A stretch of DNA of 47,351 bases from a virus, in the IMG/VR virus record IMGVR_UViG_3300046529_000371, positions 1-47,351 of that record, one strand, 5' to 3'. This document shows, in pieces, positions 1 through 4,731 of the stretch (its first letter is position 1; each line of letters begins with the position of its first letter). The translations under genes were made by a program, and so were the position numbers. The notes under the pieces were generated by a model. It did no database searches. It was not told where the DNA came from and saw nothing but the letters and a program-made list of their open reading frames with translations.

Positions 1-347
1 ATGATTTCGGTTTCGTTCTTCGTCAGCGGAGTGCCGAAGATCTGAGCGATCGCGTCAGCCGCGTCCGGCCACTGCTGATGCATCACCAGGCGGAAAAGGA
101 AACCGGCGTCGACATTCAGCGCCTTGGCAAGCGCCGGCACCTTGTCCAGAGGCACCTTCATGGTGCCCTTGGACATCATGTTGACCGGGTTCGGTTTGTC
201 GTAGCCGATGGCCAACGCAATGTCGCGCTGGGTCTTTCCCATCGACTTTGCAATGTCGAGCTGGGCCGCGAGAAAGTCGTGGATTTTGATCCCCGACGCC
301 GTCTTAGGACTTTTGGACACTCTCGCGCCCTCCATTGTAGACAACAT
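1..347 (-). CDS. XRE-family HTH regulator, candidate phage repressor (partial, cut by left edge)
   Basis: Reading leftward from ATG at 347, 115 codons are open to the window edge. The start follows a purine-rich RBS (gagaag) at about 353-360. Residues about 38-58 (GKTQRDIALAIGYDKPNPV) form a Cro/C1-type helix-turn-helix, followed by MKVPLDKVPALAKALNVD, the conserved helix 4-5 region of small proteobacterial XRE regulators, which are usually about 115-135 residues, so only a few residues are likely missing. It stands at the head of the replicon region, divergent from the RHH/repC genes. A weak copy of the dispersed palindrome lies upstream at 513-530, which would fit autoregulation. That it is the repressor of the lytic operons is inference; XRE dimers commonly bind palindromes of 14-18 bp. 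It could instead be a regulator of the rep genes. Confidence 0.8.
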   Translation of the reverse strand, partial: MLSTMEGARVSKSPKTASGIKIHDFLAAQLDIAKSMGKTQRDIALAIGYDKPNPVNMMSKGTMKVPLDKVPALAKALNVDAGFLFRLVMHQQWPDAADAIAQIFGTPLTKNETEI

Positions 348-423
348 AAAATTTCTTCTCCTCGATGGCGGTTGCCGCGCCGCAATGGTTGCTCTCTAGT
401 TGTCGCCCCGGCTTCTTGTTTGC

Positions 424-435
424 ATTTGCGCAAAT
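424..435. promoter_or_regulatory. 12-bp perfect palindrome in XRE leader
   Basis: ATTTGCGCAAAT is a perfect palindrome 77 bases upstream of the XRE start codon. It differs from the dispersed 18-bp operator, so it may bind a different protein. Binding is not shown by sequence alone. Confidence 0.4.
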
Positions 436-512
436 AATCTGAGCGACAATGACGATATAGCAGAGCGATGACGGCTTTCTTGTCGGAGCAAGTTGGGAGT
501 TGCAACTTCCAT

Positions 513-530
513 CTAGTCAATGCTGACTTC
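513..530. promoter_or_regulatory. Dispersed operator, site 0 (weak copy)
   Basis: ctagtcaatgctgacttc keeps the core AGTCA-N4-TGACTT of the TAAGTCA-N4-TGACTTA family (11 of 14 specified positions). It is the only copy in the left regulatory region and lies 166 bases upstream of the XRE start, which suits autoregulation if XRE is the repressor. Confidence 0.5.
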
Positions 531-625
531 GCGAAAACTGTTCCAGTTCGCGCCACAAGTCAATAGCTGGCATGTGTAAAACTTAAAATGCCTATATGTT
601 TCAATGGCTTACGGCGAAAATATTC

Positions 626-641
626 CATAACGGATGTTATG
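626..641. promoter_or_regulatory. Perfect inverted repeat, candidate operator
   Basis: CATAAC, four bases, GTTATG: a 6-bp perfect inverted repeat in the AT-richer part of the control region, 170 bases upstream of the RHH gene. Half-sites and spacing fit a dimeric HTH or RHH regulator. The assignment is inference. Confidence 0.35.
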
Positions 642-786
642 CGAAGTTCAGTTCTGTAATAGTGGTGTAATGAAACGCCAACCCTAGCTTGATGTCGGCA
701 CTTATACAACCGGCCTGATTCGGACCTCCTGCACACAGGAACAGGTTCTGGCAAGGCCTTGGTAATAGTCCCGAATCATGACAATC

Positions 787-802
787 CTCGTAACGTAACG
801 AG
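787..802 (+). promoter_or_regulatory. Inverted repeat overlapping the RHH gene ribosome-binding site
   Basis: CTCGT-AACGTA-ACGAG pairs with itself and its right arm runs into the Shine-Dalgarno sequence GAGAGGA (800-806) of the gene starting at 812. It could be an RHH operator or an mRNA hairpin limiting translation. Confidence 0.35.
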
Positions 803-811
803 AGGAATGCC

Positions 812-1021
812 ATGGCGGACTTTGGTGGACCCCAGCGTGTGAAGAAGCTGCGCGAGCGGCGCGCGGCCGAGGGCTACGTCGAGACCAACATCTCGATCCC
901 AAAGGAAGTCCGCGAGGTCATCGACAGTAAGGTTGCGTCAGGTGCGTATGAGAGCCGGCGATGGGCAATCATCGACGCGCTACAGAAGGTTTTTCTGCAA
1001 CAGGAACAGCAATCTAGGTAA
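812..1021 (+). CDS. Small ribbon-helix-helix DNA-binding protein
   Basis: 69 residues, ATG 6-8 bases after GAGAGGA. The layout fits a CopG/Arc-type RHH fold: a basic N-terminus (RVKKLRERR), a short beta strand about residues 22-29 (YVETNISIP), helix 1 about 31-42 (KEVREVIDSK), a turn with GAYESR, and helix 2 about 50-62 (RWAIIDALQKVF). It sits where repB would be in a repABC plasmid, directly before the antisense RNA and repC, so a role in copy control or autoregulation is likely. It is the second candidate for binding the dispersed palindromes. No ATPase (RepA) or ParB-like (RepB) gene accompanies it here. Confidence 0.7.
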   Translation: MADFGGPQRVKKLRERRAAEGYVETNISIPKEVREVIDSKVASGAYESRRWAIIDALQKVFLQQEQQSR

Positions 1022-1101
1022 GCAAAAGGCCCCTGAAGCTGGACACTTCAGAGGCCTTGGTAGCATTAGCCCAGTTGGCACTGGGAGCGCAAACAGCACA
1101 C
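1022..1101 (-). ncRNA. Probable antisense RNA controlling repC (ctRNA/incA type)
   Basis: A leftward transcript of about 80 nt is bounded by a good promoter (-35 TTGACA at 1131-1136, 17-base spacer, -10 CATAAG at 1108-1113, start near 1101) and an intrinsic terminator (stem 1026-1038 with 1046-1058, then TTTT). It is wholly antisense to the repC leader, in the RHH-repC gap. RepABC replicons carry a small antisense RNA in exactly this place and orientation, which lowers RepC synthesis and gives incompatibility. Length is at the upper side for such RNAs. Function is inferred from position and signals, not from sequence homology. Confidence 0.72.
1024..1058 (-). terminator. Intrinsic terminator of the antisense RNA
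   Basis: AAGGCCTCTGAAG and CTTCAGGGGCCTT (leftward reading) form a 13-bp stem with one mismatch and a 7-base loop, followed by TTTTGC. There is no T-run in the rightward direction, so it acts on the leftward transcript only. Confidence 0.78.
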
Positions 1102-1107
1102 GCCCTC

Positions 1108-1136
1108 CTTATGCCAACTCTTTGATTCGGTGTCAA
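1108..1136 (-). promoter_or_regulatory. Sigma-70-type promoter of the antisense RNA
   Basis: Leftward reading: TTGACA (1136-1131, perfect -35), 17-base spacer, CATAAG (1113-1108, 4 of 6). It points into the RHH-repC gap and reaches the terminator after about 80 nt. Confidence 0.7.
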
Positions 1137-1182
1137 GAACACCCCGATTCGGGGAACGCTACCGGCTTGCCCAAATCTGGGG
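1129..1182 (+). promoter_or_regulatory. Structured repC leader with alternative hairpins
   Basis: Just before repC the leader holds GGTGT-caaga-ACACC (1129-1143), CCCCG-att-CGGGG (1142-1154) and CCC-aaatct-GGG (about 1170-1180). The CCCC at 1142-1145 can pair either with GGGG at 1151-1154 or with the GGGG of the repC ribosome-binding site (1179-1182). This fits the repABC control model, in which antisense RNA pairing changes leader folding and blocks RepC synthesis. The pairing scheme is inference. Confidence 0.4.
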
Positions 1183-1188
1183 AAAGTC

Positions 1189-2352
1189 ATGCGATCGTCA
1201 TCATCAGGGTGGCGGCGGACGTCCGCCGCTGCTCTGCAAGGGGTCAAGGCCGTCGAGCCGGAAAGGACCGTCACCAGGCGCGAGCTCTCCATGGTGGCGC
1301 GGAACGCAATGAAGGGGCTGCGGCTCCCCTCCTCGCTCCGGAACCTGCTGGGCGAGCTCGTGGGTGTCTACGGCGAGACGATGGTGAAGGGGAAGATCCT
1401 GATCTACCCCTCGAACGACTACCTGGTCACCCGCACTGGTCTATCCGAGCGGGCCGTGCGCTATGGGATCCGCCGTCTGGTGGATCTGTGCCTGGTCGGC
1501 GTCAAGGACTCGGCCAACGGCAAGCGCTTCGCCATCAAGAACAAGGCCGGCGACATCCAGGACGCCTACGGCTTCGACCTGACCAAGCTTTACGATCGGC
1601 GTGCGGAGTTTGTGGAGCTAATCTACGAACAAGATGCGGAGATTGAGCGGCGCGCGCGGATGTTTGACGAGATCACCATCTGTCGGCGGGCCTCACAGGA
1701 GACGATCACGGCGCTGTCCGAAGAAGGTGGTCGTTTTTCGGACAGGCTCGAGCGCCTGATCGGCCGCACGCCGCGGAGGTCCCGCACGCTGGCTGTCGAG
1801 CTGATCGAGCCGGTGCTGGTCGAGTGGCGCGCTCTACGCTGCGAGCTTGAGGAAACCTTCTATATAGCCGCCTCTGGCGGCAAGAACCGCCGTCTCATTG
1901 AATCAAGACCACCCAATCTTGAATCCCATATGATGGAACAAGAGGCTCTGCGAGGAGCTGAGGCTGGGGAAGATCTTTCTACGCCAATCGGCACCCTCCC
2001 CGTGGCGCTGGTCGTCGAAGCATGTCCTTCTCTTTTGGAGTATGTCGAGCTTCCCCGAAGCGAGGTCGATCTGGTCGCGGCCGGCCGCTTCCTGCGCTCT
2101 ACGCTGGGCGCTCATGCGACCGTTTGGAAAGAAGCGTCAGATGCGCTGGGGCCGGTCGCGGCCGCTGCAGCGGTCTGCCTGGTGCTCCAGCTGTATGAGA
2201 ACGACGCCAAGCGCGGCCAGGCGCAGCGCATCCGCAACCCGGGCGGCTATTTGAGGTCCGTGGTCCGGATGATAAAGGACGGCCGGATGAACCTGCGCGC
2301 CGAACTGCTGGCTCTAATTCGAAAACAAAATGGCCCGACTGAAATCCCCTGA
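1189..2352 (+). CDS. repC: RepC-family replication initiator
   Basis: 387 residues, close to the usual 400-440 of RepC. The N-terminal winged-helix domain shows the family signature: GLRLPSSLRNLLGELVGVYGE (residues 43-63), IYPSNDYLVTRTGLSERAVRYGIRRLVDLCLV (about 72-103), KDSANGKRFAI (106-116), YGFDLTKLYDRRAEF (127-141) and FDEITICRRASQE (159-171). The C-terminal RepC domain runs from about residue 275, with NPGGYLRSVVRMIKDGRMNLRAELLAL near the end. RepC binds an origin that in this family lies within repC itself and starts unidirectional replication. GGGGAAAG lies 2 bases before ATG 1189; the first 30 residues are not conserved, so a later start is possible. Here repC has no repA or repB partner in view, as in repC-only replicons. 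Presence beside tail genes indicates a phage-plasmid. Confidence 0.92.
   Translation: MRSSSSGWRRTSAAALQGVKAVEPERTVTRRELSMVARNAMKGLRLPSSLRNLLGELVGVYGETMVKGKILIYPSNDYLVTRTGLSERAVRYGIRRLVDLCLVGVKDSANGKRFAIKNKAGDIQDAYGFDLTKLYDRRAEFVELIYEQDAEIERRARMFDEITICRRASQETITALSEEGGRFSDRLERLIGRTPRRSRTLAVELIEPVLVEWRALRCELEETFYIAASGGKNRRLIESRPPNLESHMMEQEALRGAEAGEDLSTPIGTLPVALVVEACPSLLEYVELPRSEVDLVAAGRFLRSTLGAHATVWKEASDALGPVAAAAAVCLVLQLYENDAKRGQAQRIRNPGGYLRSVVRMIKDGRMNLRAELLALIRKQNGPTEIP
1855..1945 (+). other. Possible replication origin patch inside repC
   Basis: This is the most AT-rich stretch of repC, between its two domains. It contains GAATC-aagaccacccaatctt-GAATC (direct GAATC repeats around an inverted CAAGA/TCTTG pair, about 1900-1925). 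In RepC replicons oriV lies in an AT-rich part of repC. The location here is inferred only. Confidence 0.25.
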
Positions 2353-3070
2353 CGCCCGCCGGCGAGAGAGCACTGGCCGAATTCGCGGTATCGAGACGAT
2401 TAAGCGGCACGCCGCTCAACGCAATGTGCTGCGGGACGAGACTTTCGACCAGGCGATCGCGCCGGCCGTCATCCAGGCCTTCAACGAGGGGGTTCGATTC
2501 TTTTGGCAACTGGCGGATTGGCTGAATGAGCGGCGCCTGCTCACCTGGCGCGGCGAGTCCTGGACGCGACAGCGCGTCGACAGCGCCTTTAGGCGCGAGC
2601 ATCGGCGGATATTGAACGAGGTCGGGATCAAAAACGGGCCGAGACCGTGTCCTATATGCTTCATGACGACCCGCACCGACTGCCCTATTCCGGGCTCCTG
2701 GTGTCACGGGCGATCGAGGGTCGGCAGACGGTGCAATTCGAAGCAGATGCCGAAGGCGCAAAGACAAAAACTGCTCGCGGCCCCGCGGCAAGTCTTGATC
2801 GCTATGAGCGAGGAGTGGCGACGTGATCCTAAATACGCCGTTGAGGTTTCGAACCGCGGCCGGGTTCGCAAGCGAGAGCTGCTGGAAGCAAAACTGTCGC
2901 CCCACGGTGATCTCTGCGTCGATATTGGCGGGGTAAGCCTGCCTGTCGCATATCTCGTGGCGACAAATTTCCACGGCACCCCGCAAGCGAGGAACGAGAC
3001 CATCCGTTTTCTGGATGGCGATCGACGAAACGTCGATGCTGCAAATCTGGGCTGGTCTATTCGCCGGTGA
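2330..3070 (+). CDS. Resolvase-helix / degenerate NUMOD4-HNH composite ORF
   Basis: This 246-codon frame overlaps the end of repC by 23 bases. Residues about 35-95 (FDQAIAPAVIQAFNEG, LADWLNERRLLTWRGESWTRQRVDSAFRR) resemble the small recombinase-domain helices found after serine resolvase catalytic domains. Residues 159-246 (EEWRRDPKYAVEVSNRGRV ... LVATNFHG ... NETIRFLDGDRRNVDAANLGWS) resemble NUMOD4 plus HNH homing endonucleases, but the usual His residues of HRLVA and NHIDG are replaced (AYLVA, RFLDG), so nuclease activity is doubtful. The linking part (about 110-158) is Arg/Cys-rich and unconvincing. The true arrangement may be two or three genes: the NUMOD4-like part has its own ATG at 2804, overlapping the end of another open frame (2656-2826). 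Function unknown; perhaps a DNA-binding accessory of the replicon. Confidence 0.5.
   Translation: MARLKSPDARRRESTGRIRGIETIKRHAAQRNVLRDETFDQAIAPAVIQAFNEGVRFFWQLADWLNERRLLTWRGESWTRQRVDSAFRREHRRILNEVGIKNGPRPCPICFMTTRTDCPIPGSWCHGRSRVGRRCNSKQMPKAQRQKLLAAPRQVLIAMSEEWRRDPKYAVEVSNRGRVRKRELLEAKLSPHGDLCVDIGGVSLPVAYLVATNFHGTPQARNETIRFLDGDRRNVDAANLGWSIRR
2656..2826 (+). CDS. Possible small gene in an overlapping frame
   Basis: Between the two recognisable domains of the 2330-3070 frame, another frame encodes 56 residues from ATG 2656 (MLHDDPHRLPYSGLL ... RAIEGRQTVQFEADAEG) with a balanced composition that looks more protein-like than the Arg/Cys-rich alternative. Third-position GC, however, favours the 2330 frame. 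Its TGA at 2824 overlaps the ATG at 2804 of the NUMOD4-like part. I see no clear RBS. Either this is a real short gene or the region carries an old frameshift. Confidence 0.3.
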   Translation: MLHDDPHRLPYSGLLVSRAIEGRQTVQFEADAEGAKTKTARGPAASLDRYERGVAT

Positions 3071-3073
3071 AAC

Positions 3074-3148
3074 TGGCTCGAGAGGCAGGATTCGAACCTG
3101 CGACCACCCGATTAACAGTCGGGGGCTCTACCGCTGAGCTACTCTCGA
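3074..3148 (-). tRNA. tRNA-Asn (anticodon GTT)
   Basis: Leftward cloverleaf: acceptor TCGAGAG (3148-3142) pairs with CTCTCGA (3084-3078); D-arm GCTCAGCGGTAGAGC; anticodon stem CCCGA/TCGGG with loop CTGTTAA, giving anticodon GTT; variable loop TGGTC; T-arm GCAGG-TTCGAAT-CCTGC; discriminator G and encoded CCA (3076-3074). All stems pair. It ends 3 bases from the end of the rightward ORF at 3070, at the convergent junction between the replicon region and the lytic genes. It may support translation of phage genes or be a captured host tRNA. Confidence 0.93.
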
Positions 3149-3155
3149 ACATGGA

Positions 3156-3183
3156 TGGAGCAGCGAGACGGGTTCGAACCGCC
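3156..3183 (-). other. 3' half of a tRNA-like element
   Basis: Leftward reading gives a T-arm GGCGG-TTCGAAC-CCGTC (pairing with one wobble), acceptor strand TCGCTGC, T and CCA, ending 7 bases before tRNA-Asn. A partial acceptor 5' strand (GCAGCGC) occurs about 65-70 bases further upstream, at about 3246-3252, but no acceptable D-arm or anticodon arm forms between. It may be a decayed tRNA, an unusual tRNA, or a tRNA-end fragment of the kind carried in phage attachment sites. Confidence 0.4.
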
Positions 3184-3259
3184 TACTTGGCGAACGGAAC
3201 AGAAGGGCGATCAACCCCAACCGCGCCGCCGTTGGTGCTTTCAGCGCGCTGCGTAGAGA

Positions 3260-3472
3260 TCAGCCGACCGTGAAACGGACGACGTGTGAAGCCTCGTCGA
3301 CCCAGACGTTGAGTCGGTTCGGGTTGACGTCGATATTGCCGGAGATGCCGTTGGCGGGATCGAGCACGTTGACCGAGAGGTGGTGCGCGTGAGCAACGAC
3401 CGCGATCGTGTCGGCGCAATCGATGAGTTGCTTGCCGACGAACGGTTTGTAGAGGCGGAGATCCTGGGCCAT
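3260..3472 (-). CDS. Small protein resembling I78-type peptidase inhibitors
   Basis: 70 residues from ATG 3472, chosen over the longer frame because AGAGGAAG lies just upstream. The C-terminal part DVNPNRLNVWVDEASHVVRFTVG matches the ending of potato-inhibitor-like I78 family proteins (typically NRLNVxxDxxGxVxRxxCG); the central segment has LIDCADTIAVV and a histidine pair. No signal peptide is evident, so it would act in the cytoplasm or be a virion component. It follows the structural gene at 3597-4274 in the same operon, after a hairpin. The family match is short, so the assignment is tentative. Confidence 0.55.
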   Translation of the reverse strand: MAQDLRLYKPFVGKQLIDCADTIAVVAHAHHLSVNVLDPANGISGNIDVNPNRLNVWVDEASHVVRFTVG

Positions 3473-3563
3473 AGCTTCCTCTTCTGAATTGGATAAACGA
3501 GGCCGGGGCAATAACCGTCCCGAGCGTTGCAGCCCTCCGCCCTCGCGGTCGGAGCCCGTAGCC

Positions 3564-3589
3564 GAAAGCCTGGAGCCGAAGCTCCAGGC
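3564..3589 (-). terminator. UUCG-capped hairpin after structural gene, weak terminator
   Basis: Leftward reading: GCCTGGAGC-TTCG-GCTCCAGGC, a perfect 9-bp stem with the very stable C(UUCG)G loop, 8 bases after the stop of the gene at 3597, followed by only TTTC. It could be a weak terminator or a 3' stabiliser that lowers read-through to the I78-like gene. Confidence 0.5.
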
Positions 3590-3596
3590 GAAGTCG

Positions 3597-4274
3597 TTAG
3601 GCGAGCGTCGCGGTCGAGTTGAGCACCTGCCAGCCGGCGCCGAGCCACTTCAGGCGGGCATACTTCTGGACGGTGTCGAAGGTCAGCGTGCTGCCGCCGA
3701 TGAACGTGCCGGTCACGACGGCATTGGAGCCGGTGCCCTTGGTGTTCAGATAGAGGGTGCATTCCTGGCCCTCTTCGCCGTTCGGCAGGTTGAAGGCCAT
3801 CACGGCGCCGGCCAGGGTGACGAGCGCGTAGGTCTCGGCGTCGAGCTTGATCGGCTCCACGCCAGCGCCACCGGTCAGGGCCGCAGCCGAAACGGTCGCG
3901 TTCGCGCTGGTTTCGGCCAACGTGAAGGAGCTGCCGTCACCGACAACCTTGAGCGTGACGCCGAGGCCCGTGCCACCCACGTTGGAATAGGTCGCCAGGC
4001 TGACTGCGGGGTCGACCGAGGCACTGAGCACCGTAACCATCGCATCGATCGTGGCCGAGAGGCTGCCACCGATGTTGAACTGGTTGCCGGCCGCGCCGGA
4101 AGCCTTGGCCGTGAACACGACGCCCTTGAAGGTGAACGTGTCGTTCGCCGCGGGCTGGCCGGTGAAGTTGATCGCACCAGTCGCCTGGCGGGCGCCGGTG
4201 AGCTTGTGGGAAGCGCGCTTGCCGGCGGCAATACCGGCCTCGCGGGAACCCTGGTGAGTCTGAGATCGAAGCAT
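3597..4274 (-). CDS. Virion structural protein with a domain shared with the major tail protein
   Basis: 225 residues; ATG 4274 follows GGAGG at good spacing. Residues about 30-135 (TGAINFTGQPAANDTFTFKGVVFTA ... NQFNIGGSLSATIDAMVTVLSAS ... VTLKVVG) resemble the domain inserted in the major tail protein at 44953-45816 (GTVTFVTAPPVDGDKVTVNGKDFTF ... IGATIAICASSLAAAINAS). The C-terminal half is beta-rich (YLNTKGTGSNAVVTGTFIGGSTLTFDTVQKYARLKWLGAGWQVLNSTATLA), typical of decoration or fibre-associated domains that report a flat baseline. Its own operator (4298-4315) stands just upstream and a terminator lies beyond. Probably a capsid or tail decoration protein; exact place in the virion unknown. 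Confidence 0.6.
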   Translation of the reverse strand: MLRSQTHQGSREAGIAAGKRASHKLTGARQATGAINFTGQPAANDTFTFKGVVFTAKASGAAGNQFNIGGSLSATIDAMVTVLSASVDPAVSLATYSNVGGTGLGVTLKVVGDGSSFTLAETSANATVSAAALTGGAGVEPIKLDAETYALVTLAGAVMAFNLPNGEEGQECTLYLNTKGTGSNAVVTGTFIGGSTLTFDTVQKYARLKWLGAGWQVLNSTATLA

Positions 4275-4297
4275 TTTGGCCTCCAGCCATGTTGGAA

Positions 4298-4315
4298 TAA
4301 GTCAGTAATGACTGT
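4298..4315. promoter_or_regulatory. Dispersed operator, site 1
   Basis: taagtcagtaatgactgt (left half perfect; one arm ends GT instead of TA). It lies 24 bases upstream of the start of the structural gene at 4274, after the terminator at 4331-4365. Confidence 0.75.
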
Positions 4316-4330
4316 AACACACGCGCAACG

Positions 4331-4365
4331 AAAGAAAAAGGGGCGGATCAAACAAGACCCGCCCC
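4331..4365 (-). terminator. Intrinsic terminator ending the ligase operon
   Basis: Leftward reading: GGGGCGG, 12-base loop, CCGCCCC, then TTTTTCTTT. It separates the DNA-ligase operon (last gene ends at 4462) from the structural gene at 3597-4274, which has its own operator downstream of it. Confidence 0.85.
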
Positions 4366-4430
4366 GAGCACAACAGAGGAGAAACACGACTTAACCCAGT
4401 CGCCGGGGTAACATAATTGCGCAAAATAGG

Positions 4431-4448
4431 TAAGTCAATTCTTACTTA
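4431..4448. promoter_or_regulatory. Dispersed operator, site 2, with promoter-like signals
   Basis: taagtcaattcttactta (one mismatch in an arm). It sits between the stop of the coiled-coil gene (4462) and the terminator at 4331-4365. Leftward, TTGACT at its edge is followed after 17 bases by TATGTT, so it may start a short transcript ending at that terminator. Confidence 0.6.
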
Positions 4449-4461
4449 TTACCGCGCAACC

Positions 4462-4731
4462 CTATTTCGCGATGCACTCCTCGACCGAGGTGCATTGGCA
4501 GGAACCGCCCTGGCGACCACAGGAGGCTTCGGGCCCAGGCACGTAGCTCGGATTGTCACCCAGCACGAATTTGAGGCGCCGAACTTCGACTTCGGCCGTT
4601 CGCGCGCGGAGCAGTAGTTCCGTGTTGTGGGCCTGGAGCGCGGTGTTCTGAGCCTCGAGATCCGCAATCTTGCCCTCAAGGAGCTCGATCGTGAATGATT
4701 TGCGCATCCGCGCCGCCTGATCGCTGGTCAA
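4462..4731 (-). CDS. Small coiled-coil protein with Cys-rich tail
   Basis: 89 residues from TTG 4731, overlapping the ligase stop as TTGA, with a strong GGGGAGGG site just upstream; an internal ATG lies 8 codons on. Residues about 14-50 (IELLEGKIADLEAQNTALQAHNTELLLRARTAEVEVRRLKFVLG) show heptad hydrophobic spacing of a parallel coiled coil. The tail holds four cysteines (CGRQGGSCQCTSVEEC), which could bind metal. I do not recognise the family. It is the last gene of the WGR-Cys protein-ligase operon and is probably translationally coupled to the ligase. Confidence 0.65.
   Translation of the reverse strand: MTSDQAARMRKSFTIELLEGKIADLEAQNTALQAHNTELLLRARTAEVEVRRLKFVLGDNPSYVPGPEASCGRQGGSCQCTSVEECIAK

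Larger units (their letters stand above)
348..811. promoter_or_regulatory. Divergent control region between XRE and RHH/repC genes
   Basis: This 464-base stretch holds no convincing gene. It is less GC-rich than its surroundings. It contains a perfect 12-bp palindrome at 424-435 (ATTTGCGCAAAT) in the XRE leader, a weak copy of the dispersed operator at 513-530, a half-site AAGTCA at 557-562, a perfect inverted repeat CATAAC-GGAT-GTTATG at 626-641, and a short inverted repeat at 787-802 next to the RHH ribosome-binding site. I could not assign a clear sigma-70 promoter on either strand. By position it should carry the switch between maintenance and lytic growth. Confidence 0.6.

Noticed and set aside
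78-556. Open frames on both strands over the XRE gene and its leader
   Set aside because: Compositionally biased shadows; the XRE frame has a recognisable HTH and a proper RBS.
556-573. Second full operator copy near 556
   Set aside because: Only the left half (AAGTCA) is present; the right half does not match in the correct spacing.
560-754. 64-codon leftward frame in the control region
   Set aside because: No RBS, odd composition, and it covers palindromes; treated as non-coding.
3156-3252. A second complete tRNA (long, Ser/Leu/Sec-like) upstream of tRNA-Asn
   Set aside because: The T-arm and acceptor pair, but no valid D-arm or anticodon arm could be folded, so only a tRNA-like 3' half is reported.
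3489-4394. Long rightward open frames opposite the leftward genes (also 4695-6017, 8143-9450, 12920-14161, 34752-36887 and others)
   Set aside because: They are antisense shadows caused by high GC content: Arg/Gly/Ala-rich or low-complexity products, no RBS, and the opposite strand carries recognisable proteins.
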